Assembly (NCBI GenBank): GCA_949295915.1
Contig: CASFNB010000002.1
Coordinates: 1 to 45,728 of the forward strand
DNA from: an uncultured Pseudomonadota bacterium
GTDB lineage: Bacteria; Pseudomonadota; Alphaproteobacteria; RF32; CAG-239
DNA length: 45,728 nt
Reading direction: 5' to 3'
The position numbers were made by a program, and so were the translations under genes. Below the pieces are notes generated by a model. The model had not been told where the DNA came from. It searched no databases and saw only the letters and a list, made by a program, of their open reading frames with translations. This document shows positions 25,534-34,214 of the stretch, piece by piece (position 1 is the first letter of the stretch; every line of letters begins with the position of its first letter).

Positions 25534-25842
25534 ATGAAAAAATTAGCTTTTTCCGCAGTCTGCGGAGTATTGCTGTTTGTTATATTACTAGCAACAGCGT
25601 GTACAGACAATGATGTTAAAAACAATGTCTATGAGGACAAGGGTATAGTTTATGCCGTTGATCCTCTAGATGTTGAACTCTCCAAAATTGAGAAAGAAAA
25701 TGAAAACATCTTCTCGATCAAAGGTGAGGAAATGACTGAAGAAACGGATGAAGGTATTATCCGCCATTGTCCGGTAAAATTTGCTAATGATAAGACAGGA
25801 GAAGTAAAAGACACTGTCTTTATTATTGAAGAAAAATATTAA
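25534..25842 (+). CDS. Small putative lipoprotein
   Basis: The 102-residue protein starts at the ATG at 25534 (MKKLAFSAV); the upstream in-frame start at 25471 lies inside the likely promoter. The signal peptide of about 21 residues ends ATAC, a plausible but non-ideal lipobox with the Cys as first mature residue. The mature part is acidic (DVELSKIEKENEN, EEMTEETDEG) and ends in a beta-rich stretch with one further Cys. The function is unknown. It is a single-gene unit bracketed by terminators. Confidence 0.7.
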   Translation: MKKLAFSAVCGVLLFVILLATACTDNDVKNNVYEDKGIVYAVDPLDVELSKIEKENENIFSIKGEEMTEETDEGIIRHCPVKFANDKTGEVKDTVFIIEEKY

Positions 25843-25847
25843 AAAAG

Positions 25848-25887
25848 AAAAGCGCATTTGAGCTTAAGGAAGTTCACTTGCGCTTTT
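25848..25887 (+). terminator. Terminator after the small lipoprotein
   Basis: AAAAGCGCA (25848-25856) pairs with TGCGCTTTT (25879-25887); the upper stem is imperfect. A T-rich stretch follows. Confidence 0.7.
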
Positions 25888-26183
25888 AGTTTTAAATTGT
25901 TCTTAGTATAATCTTAAATAAATTTACGCAGTGCTTATTAATATTTGACAAAACAATCAACTCTTTGATTTTGCATATTTATATAGAGAAGTGCTCTTTT
26001 ATCTTTCACACAATTTGTCGCATAATATATATTATGTTAAATTAGGGAGTATTATAAAAAGGAAAAAGAAGAAAAGCCACCATTTATTCACGCAGCAAAT
26101 TCTCATTTATTTGGTCGCACAGAACGAGCTGAATGATTTTCTTCGTATAAATATCAATCTTAGCGTTTCTGACAGCACATATT
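25888..26183. other. AT-rich intergenic region with a perfect 16-base palindrome
   Basis: Between the lipoprotein terminator and the end of yejF, about 300 bases carry no gene I can support. The palindrome CATAATATATATTATG is at 26021-26036 and may be a regulator site or just AT-rich sequence. TTGACA at 25945-25950 has no good -10 at normal spacing. No terminator hairpin for yejF was found. Confidence 0.5.
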
Positions 26184-27761
26184 TTATATTGCGGCGGCAA
26201 TCAGATTTTGAGTATATTCTTGTTTGGGATGATTGAATATTTCTTCGCGGCTTCCAAGTTCGACAATCTTACCGTCTTTCATAACGGCAATTTTATCAGA
26301 CATGGTTTTGATGGCGTTCATATCATGTGAGATAAAAATGTATGTCAAATGTCTTTCTTGTTGTATCTTTTGTAAAAGTTTTAAGACTTGCGCTTGAATG
26401 GTAACATCTAATGCTGATGTCGGCTCATCTAAAATCAATAACTGCGGCTTTAGTATCAAGGCTCTGGCAATGGCAATTCTTTGTTTTTGGCCACCGGAAA
26501 ATTCGTGTGGATATTTATTCAAATCAGTTTCTTTTAAGCCTACTTCTTTCAATACCTCAACAACTCGATTACGCTTTTCTTGAGGGCTTAGTTTTGGGTG
26601 GTGAATATCTAGCCCTTCTTTTACGATTTCTTCAATATTCATTCGCGGATTCAATGAATTATACGGATCTTGAAAGACAATTTGCACAAAAGCTCTTTGT
26701 TGTGAAGATATGTCGCTAATATTTTGATTATTAATAAAAATATCTCCGATATATTTATTTAATCCGACGATTGCTTGCCCAAGAGTTGATTTGCCTGAAC
26801 CTGATTCTCCGACTATGCCTAAGGTTTGTCCTGCTTTTAGCTTTAACGATATATCATTTACCGCCTTAACATACTCCGTACATTTACCCCAAAAGTTTTT
26901 CTTTAATGGATACCAAACCTTAAGATGTTCTATTTTAAGAATATTGTTGTCTGATTCTTTATTATTAATATTCAATAAACTGCGCGATTCAATTAAAGTT
27001 TTAGTATAACTATTTTGAGGAGCATTAAATATATCATCAACAGCTCCGGTTTCGACAATTTTTCCGTCTTTCATCACACAAACGCGATCGGCAATCTTCT
27101 TTATCACTTGTAAATCATGGCTGATGAAGATGATAGACATGTTGAGTTTTTGTTTTAAATTTATCAGCAATTCAATGATTTGCTTTTGAATCGTTACATC
27201 TAAAGCGGTTGTAGGTTCATCTGCAATCAAAATATCGGGATGATTTGCGATAGCCATGGCTATCATCACGCGTTGACGTTGCCCGCCGGACAACTCATGC
27301 GGAAATGCTTTTAATCTTTGTCTGGCATTTTTGATGCCTACGGTAATAAGAAGCTTTAACGCTTTTTGCATCGCAATTTTTTTACTAACGCCTTGATGTA
27401 TCATAATTGTTTCAGCAATTTGTTTGCCAATTTTGTGTAACGGATTAAGAGAAGACATCGGCTCTTGAAAAATGAAGCCTATTTTTCCGCCGCGAATTTG
27501 TCTTAGCTCATCTTCTTTAGAATTTAAGAGCTCTTGCCCGTTGAATTTTATGGAAGATTCTTTTGTGTGAAAAGCCTTTGGATACGGTAGTAAGCCCAAA
27601 ACAGACAGTGCAGTTACAGATTTTCCCGAGCCGGATTCACCAACTATGCCCAACACCTCACCCGCGTTCAGCTTAAAAGAAATATCTCTAACGGCCTGAA
27701 AAACATCCCCATTTTTCTTATGAAAGCCTATAGATAAATGTTCAACACTCAATATCGACAT
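26184..27761 (-). CDS. yejF: Microcin C/peptide ABC transporter ATP-binding protein YejF
   Basis: Twin ATPase of a peptide importer; the YejABEF system takes up oligopeptides and microcin C-type compounds in other Proteobacteria. The 525-residue protein holds two ABC cassettes. Each has a Walker A (GESGSGKSVTALS near residue 40; GESGSGKSTLGQ near 316), a signature (LSGGQRQRV; FSGGQKQRI), a Walker B (ILIADEPTTALD; LLILDEPTSALD) and an H-loop (ISHD). The oligopeptide/dipeptide C-terminal extension follows the first cassette. The ATG overlaps the yejE stop by one base. Confidence 0.93.
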   Translation of the reverse strand: MSILSVEHLSIGFHKKNGDVFQAVRDISFKLNAGEVLGIVGESGSGKSVTALSVLGLLPYPKAFHTKESSIKFNGQELLNSKEDELRQIRGGKIGFIFQEPMSSLNPLHKIGKQIAETIMIHQGVSKKIAMQKALKLLITVGIKNARQRLKAFPHELSGGQRQRVMIAMAIANHPDILIADEPTTALDVTIQKQIIELLINLKQKLNMSIIFISHDLQVIKKIADRVCVMKDGKIVETGAVDDIFNAPQNSYTKTLIESRSLLNINNKESDNNILKIEHLKVWYPLKKNFWGKCTEYVKAVNDISLKLKAGQTLGIVGESGSGKSTLGQAIVGLNKYIGDIFINNQNISDISSQQRAFVQIVFQDPYNSLNPRMNIEEIVKEGLDIHHPKLSPQEKRNRVVEVLKEVGLKETDLNKYPHEFSGGQKQRIAIARALILKPQLLILDEPTSALDVTIQAQVLKLLQKIQQERHLTYIFISHDMNAIKTMSDKIAVMKDGKIVELGSREEIFNHPKQEYTQNLIAAAI

Positions 27762-28789
27762 TAGTTGTTCTTTCTGGTATCGAAGGCATCACGCACGCCC
27801 TCTCCTATAAAAATGAGCAAACTCAATAGCATGGATAAAACAATGAAGATGGTTATACCAATCCACGGGGCTTGTAAGTTATCTTTGCCTTGTCTGACCA
27901 AATCGCCCAAAGAAGGATATTCTGCCGGCAAGCCTAAGCCCAAAAAATCTAGTGCGGTCAAAGCGGTAATGCCTTCTGCTAACAAAAACGGAACAAATGT
28001 TATGGTTGCAATTACGGCATTGGGTAAAATATGTCTGAACATGATGCGAAAATTGCTCGCACCCATGGCTCTGGCGGCTTTCACATATTCCATATTGCGG
28101 GTACGTAAAAATTCGGCTCTCACTAACCCCGTCAGGCTCAGCCAAGAAAAGGCAATTAAAATTATCAGTAAAGACCAAAAACTCGGCGTAAAAATGCTGG
28201 CGATAATAATGATGATAAAAAGTTGCGGTAAGGTTTCCCATATTTCCATAACTCTTTGAAAAATCAAATCTATTTTACCTCCAAAATAACCTTGAATGGC
28301 TCCGGTTATGATGCCGATAATGGAAGATATAAGAGTAAGTAAAAAAGAAAAAATAACCGATAATCTGAAACCATACAAAATTCGCGCAACAATATCCCTT
28401 CCCTCATCATCGGTTCCGAGCCAGTGTTTGGCGTCGGGAGCAGATGGTGTCGGAACATTAATATCATAATCTACCGTATTGAAAGAAAAAGGAATTATTG
28501 GCATAAGCATCCATCCGTTTTGCTCTATATTTTTGATTATAAACGGGTCTTTATAATCAGCCGGAGTTGGAAAATCGCCGCCGAAATCTTTATCCATATA
28601 GGTTTTAAAGATGGGAAAATAAAAATTATTTTGATACTTTAAAATTAAAGGTTTGTCATTGGCGATAAACTCGGACAGCAAAGAAATAACAAACAAAATC
28701 AAAAAGATATAAAACGAAATTAAAGCTCTTTTGTTCTTTTTAAAAGCTTTTATTTGCTCTGTATGTGCTTTAGAAAGACTGAAGTTCAC
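27761..28789 (-). CDS. yejE: Peptide ABC transporter permease YejE
   Basis: Inner-membrane permease of 342 residues. It has an N-terminal membrane helix (about 24-42), a periplasmic stretch with WLGTDDEGRDIVARILYGFRLS (typical of DppC/YejE) and five further membrane segments. The EAA loop lies around residues 233-252 (EYVKAARAMGASNFRIMFRH). The start is GTG at 28789, overlapping the upstream gene's TGA by four bases (GTGA), with GGAAG upstream. The partner permease YejB and binding protein YejA, usually directly upstream, are not here; a 729-residue membrane protein takes their place. Confidence 0.92.
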   Translation of the reverse strand: MNFSLSKAHTEQIKAFKKNKRALISFYIFLILFVISLLSEFIANDKPLILKYQNNFYFPIFKTYMDKDFGGDFPTPADYKDPFIIKNIEQNGWMLMPIIPFSFNTVDYDINVPTPSAPDAKHWLGTDDEGRDIVARILYGFRLSVIFSFLLTLISSIIGIITGAIQGYFGGKIDLIFQRVMEIWETLPQLFIIIIIASIFTPSFWSLLIILIAFSWLSLTGLVRAEFLRTRNMEYVKAARAMGASNFRIMFRHILPNAVIATITFVPFLLAEGITALTALDFLGLGLPAEYPSLGDLVRQGKDNLQAPWIGITIFIVLSMLLSLLIFIGEGVRDAFDTRKNN

Positions 28790-30975
28790 TTATTTTCTTC
28801 CTTTTTAGGGGGGGCTTTTTTATCATTTTCTTTAGAAACTTCTGTATCTTTCTTTTCTGTATCATTTGTCTTTTGGCTTAAAGGCTCGGTAACATCTTCC
28901 GCCTCCTCTTTAACCGGTTGTGTAATTGCAGGAGCCTTTTTAACTTCTTTGTTTTCTATAACTTCTTTCTTATTATTTTTTTCTTTAGTCACTGACTGAG
29001 AGCCAGCATCTTTTCTCATCGGTTTTTTCAGAAATTTTGAGGCGGATTGTTTCTTTTGCCATTCTTTATACCAAAGATCAAAATCTTTTTGAGCTTTGGT
29101 CATTTCTTCCGGCGCAATTGAAAAATCATGTAATTTTTTAAGAGCTTTTTTCTTTAAATTTTCATCAAATTTCAAATCAAATTCTTGGCATTTCTTTTTA
29201 CGATATAAATATTGTGTTAAAATATCTGCGGTTGAACAACTTTCTGTTTTAACTTGAAATTCTTTTTTCAACGGATCAATAACAGCAGAATCTACAAAGC
29301 TTTTATTCATAAAATCATTAAAAAAGTCGGCATTATTATTTGGAATATCCATACCGTTTAGACCACTGATACCTTGAATAAAAATGACGGCATTTTTAGG
29401 AGAATTTTCTTTGTAAACTTTATCGACAAACTCTTGTAACTTTCCATACAAGCAGCGAACCTGCTGTAAATAGGCTTTTCTTTTATCATCGGCAGATATT
29501 TTTTTAACCCACGGCAAATCATTTTTATTAGCCCACTGATTTAAGGGTTTTATCTGACAAAATTCATCATAGATATAAGTATCATCCGGCAAATCAATTT
29601 TTACGAAATAAGCGGAATTGCCACTATCTTTTTCTAAATCTTCCGCAACCATATCTAAAACCTCTGCCGAATTTTTTATACCCATATTTTGATAAGATAA
29701 ACCAATCATTGGGAGTTTATCGACCTCGGCAAAAGGTCGGATGGATTTGTAGAGCAAAGAAAAATCATTAAACAATCCAGTGCTTTCGAGCCATTGAGCT
29801 AATATAACCTCAACTTTTTGAAGTGTGGATATATTCATATTGTCAAAATCAATCGGTGTGGAATTTCTTTCTACACAACGCTGAACCGACATTTCATTAT
29901 TAATTTTACAAAGATCGATTCCCGATGATTGATACGCATTTATATTAAATTTAGCTTTTTTAAAGCTATCATACAAACTGCTTTCTTTTAAATATGTCTC
30001 TTTTTTGTTGAGCCGATTAAAAATCCAAAAACTTTCTGGATATACGTTTTTCAGAATATAATCATCTTCTTTTTTCAGACTGTTAGCATTCAACACGTGA
30101 GCAAAGTTTCTGGAGGCATTGTCATACATAACATAGGCTTGCGGATAAAAGGAAAAACCGTTTTTCATATAAAATCCTAACATAATATCTTTTGTTTTCT
30201 GAATTTCTGATAATTCTGAGGATTTTTGTTGCAGATCATTTTGCAGCTTATCCAGATATGCGTAAGAACTTAAACCTTGCAAACCGATATAGATAAATTT
30301 TTTACCGGGTTGAATTTTAGCATTAAGCACATCTTCTTTTATGATATTAAATTTTTGGTGTTCGCCGTTATCTAACATTTGAACAAAAACAACGGAAATA
30401 TTACAAATGATTAAGCAGACCAATAGGAAAAAAATGCTTAACTTAGAGGCAAAACAGACAAACAAAAACATAATCACGGCTATAACTAAAGCAGCAACAA
30501 TATGAGAAACATAGGTTAACAACAGCCCTAAATCTTGAGAAATATAGGTAGCGGCTAAGCTAGCCAGCATGGTATTTTTATCAAAAGCGGCAAATTGGTT
30601 GAGCATGGCAATAACAAAATAGAAAGTCACGGCAGCAACCGCTAAATTTTGTAAAAATTTAAAAAACGAGAGACAATAAATTAAGATAATGGATAAGACA
30701 AGAATTCCTGCTAAAATGTACCATACTTCAGGCGTAAAAATTGAAAGAGAAGAAAACATATCATAGCTTCCGGCACCGATATATATCAAAAAGTTCAGAC
30801 TAATAAGAGAAGCAATAATTAAAGCTTTTTCAATCCAATCAATTAAATAATTAAAAAGCTTTTCCATACGTTTATTTTTTGGTTTGGCTTCTTTTTTCAG
30901 TTTTTCTTGTCTTTGTTCCATTTGAGTTGTTGCAATGAAACTGTTTGGGGTATCATCAATAATTACGTCGTGCAT
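28786..30975 (-). CDS. Five-TM protein with large periplasmic domain, possible degenerate alkaline-phosphatase fold
   Basis: I do not recognise this 729-residue protein with certainty. It has a basic N-terminal tail and five membrane segments (about 46-68, 84-105, 108-127, 149-176 and 178-200). A periplasmic region of some 440 residues follows, then a Lys/Glu/Pro low-complexity tail (about 645-729). Inside the periplasmic part, GKKFIYIGLQGLSSYAYL, VKIDLPDDTYIYDEF and NAVIFIQGISGLNG fall at spacings like the strands of sulfatase/LtaS-type enzymes, but the metal-binding Asp/His residues are not evident. The topology recalls YejM/PbgA (five TM and an inactive hydrolase domain). Four cysteines in the periplasmic part (C357, C367 and others) could form disulfides. 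Four-base overlap with yejE. Confidence 0.6.
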   Translation of the reverse strand: MHDVIIDDTPNSFIATTQMEQRQEKLKKEAKPKNKRMEKLFNYLIDWIEKALIIASLISLNFLIYIGAGSYDMFSSLSIFTPEVWYILAGILVLSIILIYCLSFFKFLQNLAVAAVTFYFVIAMLNQFAAFDKNTMLASLAATYISQDLGLLLTYVSHIVAALVIAVIMFLFVCFASKLSIFFLLVCLIICNISVVFVQMLDNGEHQKFNIIKEDVLNAKIQPGKKFIYIGLQGLSSYAYLDKLQNDLQQKSSELSEIQKTKDIMLGFYMKNGFSFYPQAYVMYDNASRNFAHVLNANSLKKEDDYILKNVYPESFWIFNRLNKKETYLKESSLYDSFKKAKFNINAYQSSGIDLCKINNEMSVQRCVERNSTPIDFDNMNISTLQKVEVILAQWLESTGLFNDFSLLYKSIRPFAEVDKLPMIGLSYQNMGIKNSAEVLDMVAEDLEKDSGNSAYFVKIDLPDDTYIYDEFCQIKPLNQWANKNDLPWVKKISADDKRKAYLQQVRCLYGKLQEFVDKVYKENSPKNAVIFIQGISGLNGMDIPNNNADFFNDFMNKSFVDSAVIDPLKKEFQVKTESCSTADILTQYLYRKKKCQEFDLKFDENLKKKALKKLHDFSIAPEEMTKAQKDFDLWYKEWQKKQSASKFLKKPMRKDAGSQSVTKEKNNKKEVIENKEVKKAPAITQPVKEEAEDVTEPLSQKTNDTEKKDTEVSKENDKKAPPKKEENK

Positions 30976-31048
30976 TAATTTTTGCCTTTTCTTTAATATT
31001 CAATATACACTATAAATATAAAAGCACATGTTTTTATTCTTTTAAAGA

Positions 31049-31083
31049 AAAAGCCTTGAGATATATACAATCTCAAGGCTTTT
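31049..31083 (-). terminator. Hairpin terminator after rpsD
   Basis: Stem AAAAGCCTTGAGAT (31049-31062) with ATCTCAAGGCTTTT (31070-31083) and a seven-base loop. On the minus strand the stem ends in a T-rich stretch. It lies 22 bases after the rpsD stop. Confidence 0.85.
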
Positions 31084-31105
31084 AATTTTACTTCTGCAAG
31101 ATTTA

Positions 31106-31720
31106 TTATCTTGAATAGTATTCGATAACCAGGTTCGGCTCCATTTGAGCAGCATACGGAATATCAGCGAACTTAGGTACGAAAGAGTATTTAGCAGTCA
31201 TTTTCTTAGAATCTACTTCCAAGTAACCGGGGAAATCTCTGTTACCGGATTCCAAAGCAGCAGCGACAATAGCCAAAGACTTAGATTTTTCACGGATTTC
31301 GATAACATCACCGGCTTTTACCATATAAGACGGAATGTTTACTCTTTTGCCGTTAACCAAGATATGACCATGGTTTACAAATTGGCGAGCAGCAAAAATT
31401 GTAGAAACAAATTTCGCTTTCCAAACCAAGTTATCTAAACGAGATTCCAAAATGCCGACAAAGTTTTCAGCAGCATCGCCGGATCTTCTGATAGCTTCTA
31501 CATAATATTTATGAAATTGTTTTTCAGAAACATTACCATAGTAGAATTTCATTTTTTGTTTAGCGATTAATTGCTCACCATAGTCGGTTGGTTTTTTTCT
31601 TCTTTGACCATGTTGACCCGGAGCATATTCTCTTTTATCCAATGGAGATTTTGTGTTTCCCCACAAATTAACACCGAAACGACGGTCTAATTTCTTTTTT
31701 GCAGTAACAATACTTTTCAT
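31106..31720 (-). CDS. rpsD: 30S ribosomal protein S4
   Basis: Primary binding protein of 16S rRNA that starts assembly of the 30S body. The 204-residue protein has the family segments [29 protein letters not shown] and EKQFHKYY. The S4 RNA-binding domain (about 92-155; [15 protein letters not shown] to [23 protein letters not shown]) follows. The N-terminal zinc-binding cysteines are absent, as in the zinc-free form. AAGGA precedes the ATG. It stands alone rather than within the alpha ribosomal operon. An unusually structured leader lies upstream. Confidence 0.98.
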   Translation of the reverse strand: MKSIVTAKKKLDRRFGVNLWGNTKSPLDKREYAPGQHGQRRKKPTDYGEQLIAKQKMKFYYGNVSEKQFHKYYVEAIRRSGDAAENFVGILESRLDNLVWKAKFVSTIFAARQFVNHGHILVNGKRVNIPSYMVKAGDVIEIREKSKSLAIVAAALESGNRDFPGYLEVDSKKMTAKYSFVPKFADIPYAAQMEPNLVIEYYSR

Positions 31721-31740
31721 AAAAAAATCCTTTATATTTT

Positions 31741-31830
31741 GTTATTAGTTATTGTCCCGGTAGTTTTGGTTATTTTTCCAAACGGGGTGTTTTGCCCTCA
31801 TTCCCGGAAGTATGTTGATAACTACACCAA
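31741..31830 (-). promoter_or_regulatory. Possible structured leader of rpsD mRNA
   Basis: The minus-strand leader contains a TAGTT-type segment (31825-31818) that can pair with either of two downstream segments (31765-31760 or 31752-31746). Between them lie CGGG/CCCG, GGG/CCC and TTGG/CCAA short pairings. Alternative pairing close to the ribosome-binding site would fit S4 autoregulation, known in other bacteria. Only the complementarities are seen; the function is inferred. Confidence 0.35.
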
Positions 31831-31926
31831 AAATATCATAATTTCAAGAGATATTTTAAAAATGACTGGATTTTCTTATTAAATTTGCTATGATGTGTTC
31901 AAAACAAAAGATTATCAGGAGTTTCA

Positions 31927-33687
31927 ATGTCTTACGATTTATTATTTCAACAAGCTCTCGCCGCTCATGAACAAGGTCATTTTGATGAAGCAGAACAAAT
32001 TTATCGCCAAATTTTAGAAACCGCTCCGGAGAATCCCGATGTTTTAAATTTACTCGGGCTTGTTGCTCAGGCTAAAGGCGTTCACAATCAAGCGATTGAG
32101 CTTTTTTATAAAGCCATAAAGCAAGCACCGAAACATGCGCCTTTTTACTTTAATTTAGCTATTTCTTTGGCGGCTTCCGGACATGATGTCGAAGCTCTGG
32201 ATAATTTACAAAAAGCATGTGATATAGAGCCGGATGAAAAAGAAATCTATAATCAACAAGGATTGGTTTTGCAAAAATTAAAACGTATAACCGAAGCTCA
32301 GCAAGCTTTTTTAAAAGCTTTACAACTGGATGAAAATTATGCCGAAGCCAAAACAAATTTGGCTCTGACTTATGCCGAATCAAATCCGGAAAAAGCTATT
32401 GCCTTTTTGCAGGAAATTGCCAATCAATTTTCTGAAGACGTTACTTGCAGGTATTATCTCTGCACCTTGTTTTTTGATAAGCAAGATTATGAAAATGCGC
32501 AAAAATATGCCATGCAGGCTCACAATTTAAATCCCTCTTCGGATGAGGTTTTGTTTATGCTCGGACTGCTTGCCTTGCAAAAACAAAATATTACTGATGC
32601 CAAAATGTATTTTCAATCAGCAACTGAACAAAACTCTTATAATATTGGGGCTTGGCTCAATTTGGCCAATTTGGAAACAAATGAAAAAGATTTTGACAAC
32701 GCCGAGAAAATTTATAAAAAATTACTTGATATTGCACCCCAAAACTTTGATGTTCATTTGAATTATGCCAATATGCTTTACCAACAACATCGCTTAAACG
32801 AGGCATTGGAAGAGTACCGAGCCGCCGTCATCATTAATCCGGAGGCTGCCCCTGTCAGCAATAATATCGGGGTTATCCTAAAAGATTTGCAACAATATGA
32901 GGATGCTCTGGGGCTTTTCTTTAACGCTTTGGCTCGAGACCAAACACGAGAAGAATACGCTATAAATATATCTGAAACATTAGTTCTTTTATATCGCCAA
33001 AACAAAGAAATTGCCGTTCAAGTAGCTGAAAACTGGCTAAAAAACATGCCGGACAATCTTTTTGCTCAACATATTTGCGCATCACTCAAAGGAGAAAAAC
33101 TTGAGAATAATCAAATTTTTGCTGAAAAGCTTTTTGACAACTTTGCTGATAATTATGAGCTGGTGCTTGAGAAGATTAATTATAGCCTTCCAAGACGCAT
33201 ACGAGACCTTGCAGGAAATGTTAAAGGTACCGTTGTGGATTTGGGGTGTGGTTCGGGGCTTATCGGTCAAGCTCTTAAAACGCCTGAAAATCAAATAATC
33301 GGAGTTGATATCTCCCGCAATATGCTACATCTGGCAGCACAAAAAGGCGTTTACAAGCAATTAATTAAAGGAGATATAACGGCCTTCTGTCAGAAAAAAA
33401 TAGCTGAAATCAACCCTGACCTTATAGTTGCAGCCGATGTTTTTGGCTATATTGGAAATTTAGCCCCCGTCTTATCTGCTTTAAGAGGAAGAAAAATCTG
33501 CTTTTCGGTTGAAGTTTTTGATGAAAACGGTGATTATAAACTTAATGAGGCAGGCAGATATCTTTATAATGAAGCATATATAACCAACTTATTACAACAA
33601 AACGGTTTTACCCAAATAAACAAATATGATGTTGTGCTGCGCCAAGAGGACGGAAAAGATGTCAACGGATTGCTCTTCTTTGCCTAA
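31927..33687 (+). CDS. TPR-repeat protein with C-terminal methyltransferase domain
   Basis: The 586-residue cytoplasmic protein begins with about ten tetratricopeptide repeats (residues 1-350; for example AEQIYRQILETAPENPDVLNLLGLVA and EALEEYRAAVIINPEAAP). A class I SAM-dependent methyltransferase domain follows (about 425-586): VVDLGCGSGLIGQAL is motif I and GVDISRNMLHLA is motif II. The order TPR then methyltransferase suggests the repeats recruit the protein to be methylated. The substrate is unknown. AGGAG precedes the ATG. It overlaps the GNAT gene by 29 bases. Confidence 0.88.
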   Translation: MSYDLLFQQALAAHEQGHFDEAEQIYRQILETAPENPDVLNLLGLVAQAKGVHNQAIELFYKAIKQAPKHAPFYFNLAISLAASGHDVEALDNLQKACDIEPDEKEIYNQQGLVLQKLKRITEAQQAFLKALQLDENYAEAKTNLALTYAESNPEKAIAFLQEIANQFSEDVTCRYYLCTLFFDKQDYENAQKYAMQAHNLNPSSDEVLFMLGLLALQKQNITDAKMYFQSATEQNSYNIGAWLNLANLETNEKDFDNAEKIYKKLLDIAPQNFDVHLNYANMLYQQHRLNEALEEYRAAVIINPEAAPVSNNIGVILKDLQQYEDALGLFFNALARDQTREEYAINISETLVLLYRQNKEIAVQVAENWLKNMPDNLFAQHICASLKGEKLENNQIFAEKLFDNFADNYELVLEKINYSLPRRIRDLAGNVKGTVVDLGCGSGLIGQALKTPENQIIGVDISRNMLHLAAQKGVYKQLIKGDITAFCQKKIAEINPDLIVAADVFGYIGNLAPVLSALRGRKICFSVEVFDENGDYKLNEAGRYLYNEAYITNLLQQNGFTQINKYDVVLRQEDGKDVNGLLFFA

Positions 33688-34135
33688 TAATCCGCAAATA
33701 GAGTCTCTTTCTTCTGATGATTTCGACGAAATCATAGAAGTTTGGGAGGCTTCTGTTCGGGCAACGCACCACTTTTTAACTAATGATGAAATTGCTTTCT
33801 ATAAGCCTTTGGTTTTGAAATATGCCCTACCTTCCATGCAAGTTTGGGGAATACACATAGAAAAGAAACTTGCCGGCTATATGGCCGTTTCATCTTATAA
33901 AGTGGAAATGCTTTTTATTGCACCGGAATTTATCGGAAAAGGGTTGGGAAAAAAGCTTCTTACCTTTGTGCTTAACGAACTGCATATTTTCTTGGTTGAT
34001 GTTAATGAGGAAAACCCTGCCGCGCTCAGTTTTTATCGGCACATGGGATACAAAATAATCTCTCGAGATGAAAAGGACGGCAACGGTCGCCCTCACCCGA
34101 TTTTGCACCTTGAATATCAACCTTTTGAAAAATAA
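33659..34135 (+). CDS. GNAT-family N-acetyltransferase
   Basis: The 158-residue acetyl-CoA-dependent acetyltransferase starts at the ATG at 33659, with AGAGGA eight bases upstream; the frame extends further up inside the methyltransferase gene but that start is less likely. WEASVRATHHFLTNDE near the N-terminus is typical of YjaB-like GNATs. The acetyl-CoA loop FIGKGLGKKLL (about 103-113) has the Q/RxxGxG/A pattern in a variant form, and NPAALSFYRHMGYK is the usual motif B. The substrate is unknown. It is 29 bases inside the upstream gene, so the two are translationally linked. Confidence 0.85.
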   Translation: MSTDCSSLPNNPQIESLSSDDFDEIIEVWEASVRATHHFLTNDEIAFYKPLVLKYALPSMQVWGIHIEKKLAGYMAVSSYKVEMLFIAPEFIGKGLGKKLLTFVLNELHIFLVDVNEENPAALSFYRHMGYKIISRDEKDGNGRPHPILHLEYQPFEK

Positions 34136-34214
34136 CAATTTATAATTATATATTTATTAATATTTCTTGATTTACCATAAGTTATATTTTTAATAAATCT
34201 GACGGAGACGCACC

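Noticed and set aside
25991..26236. Plus-strand frame of 81 residues
   Set aside because: It runs into the 3' end of yejF on the opposite strand, has no ribosome-binding site and its residues follow AT-rich base bias.
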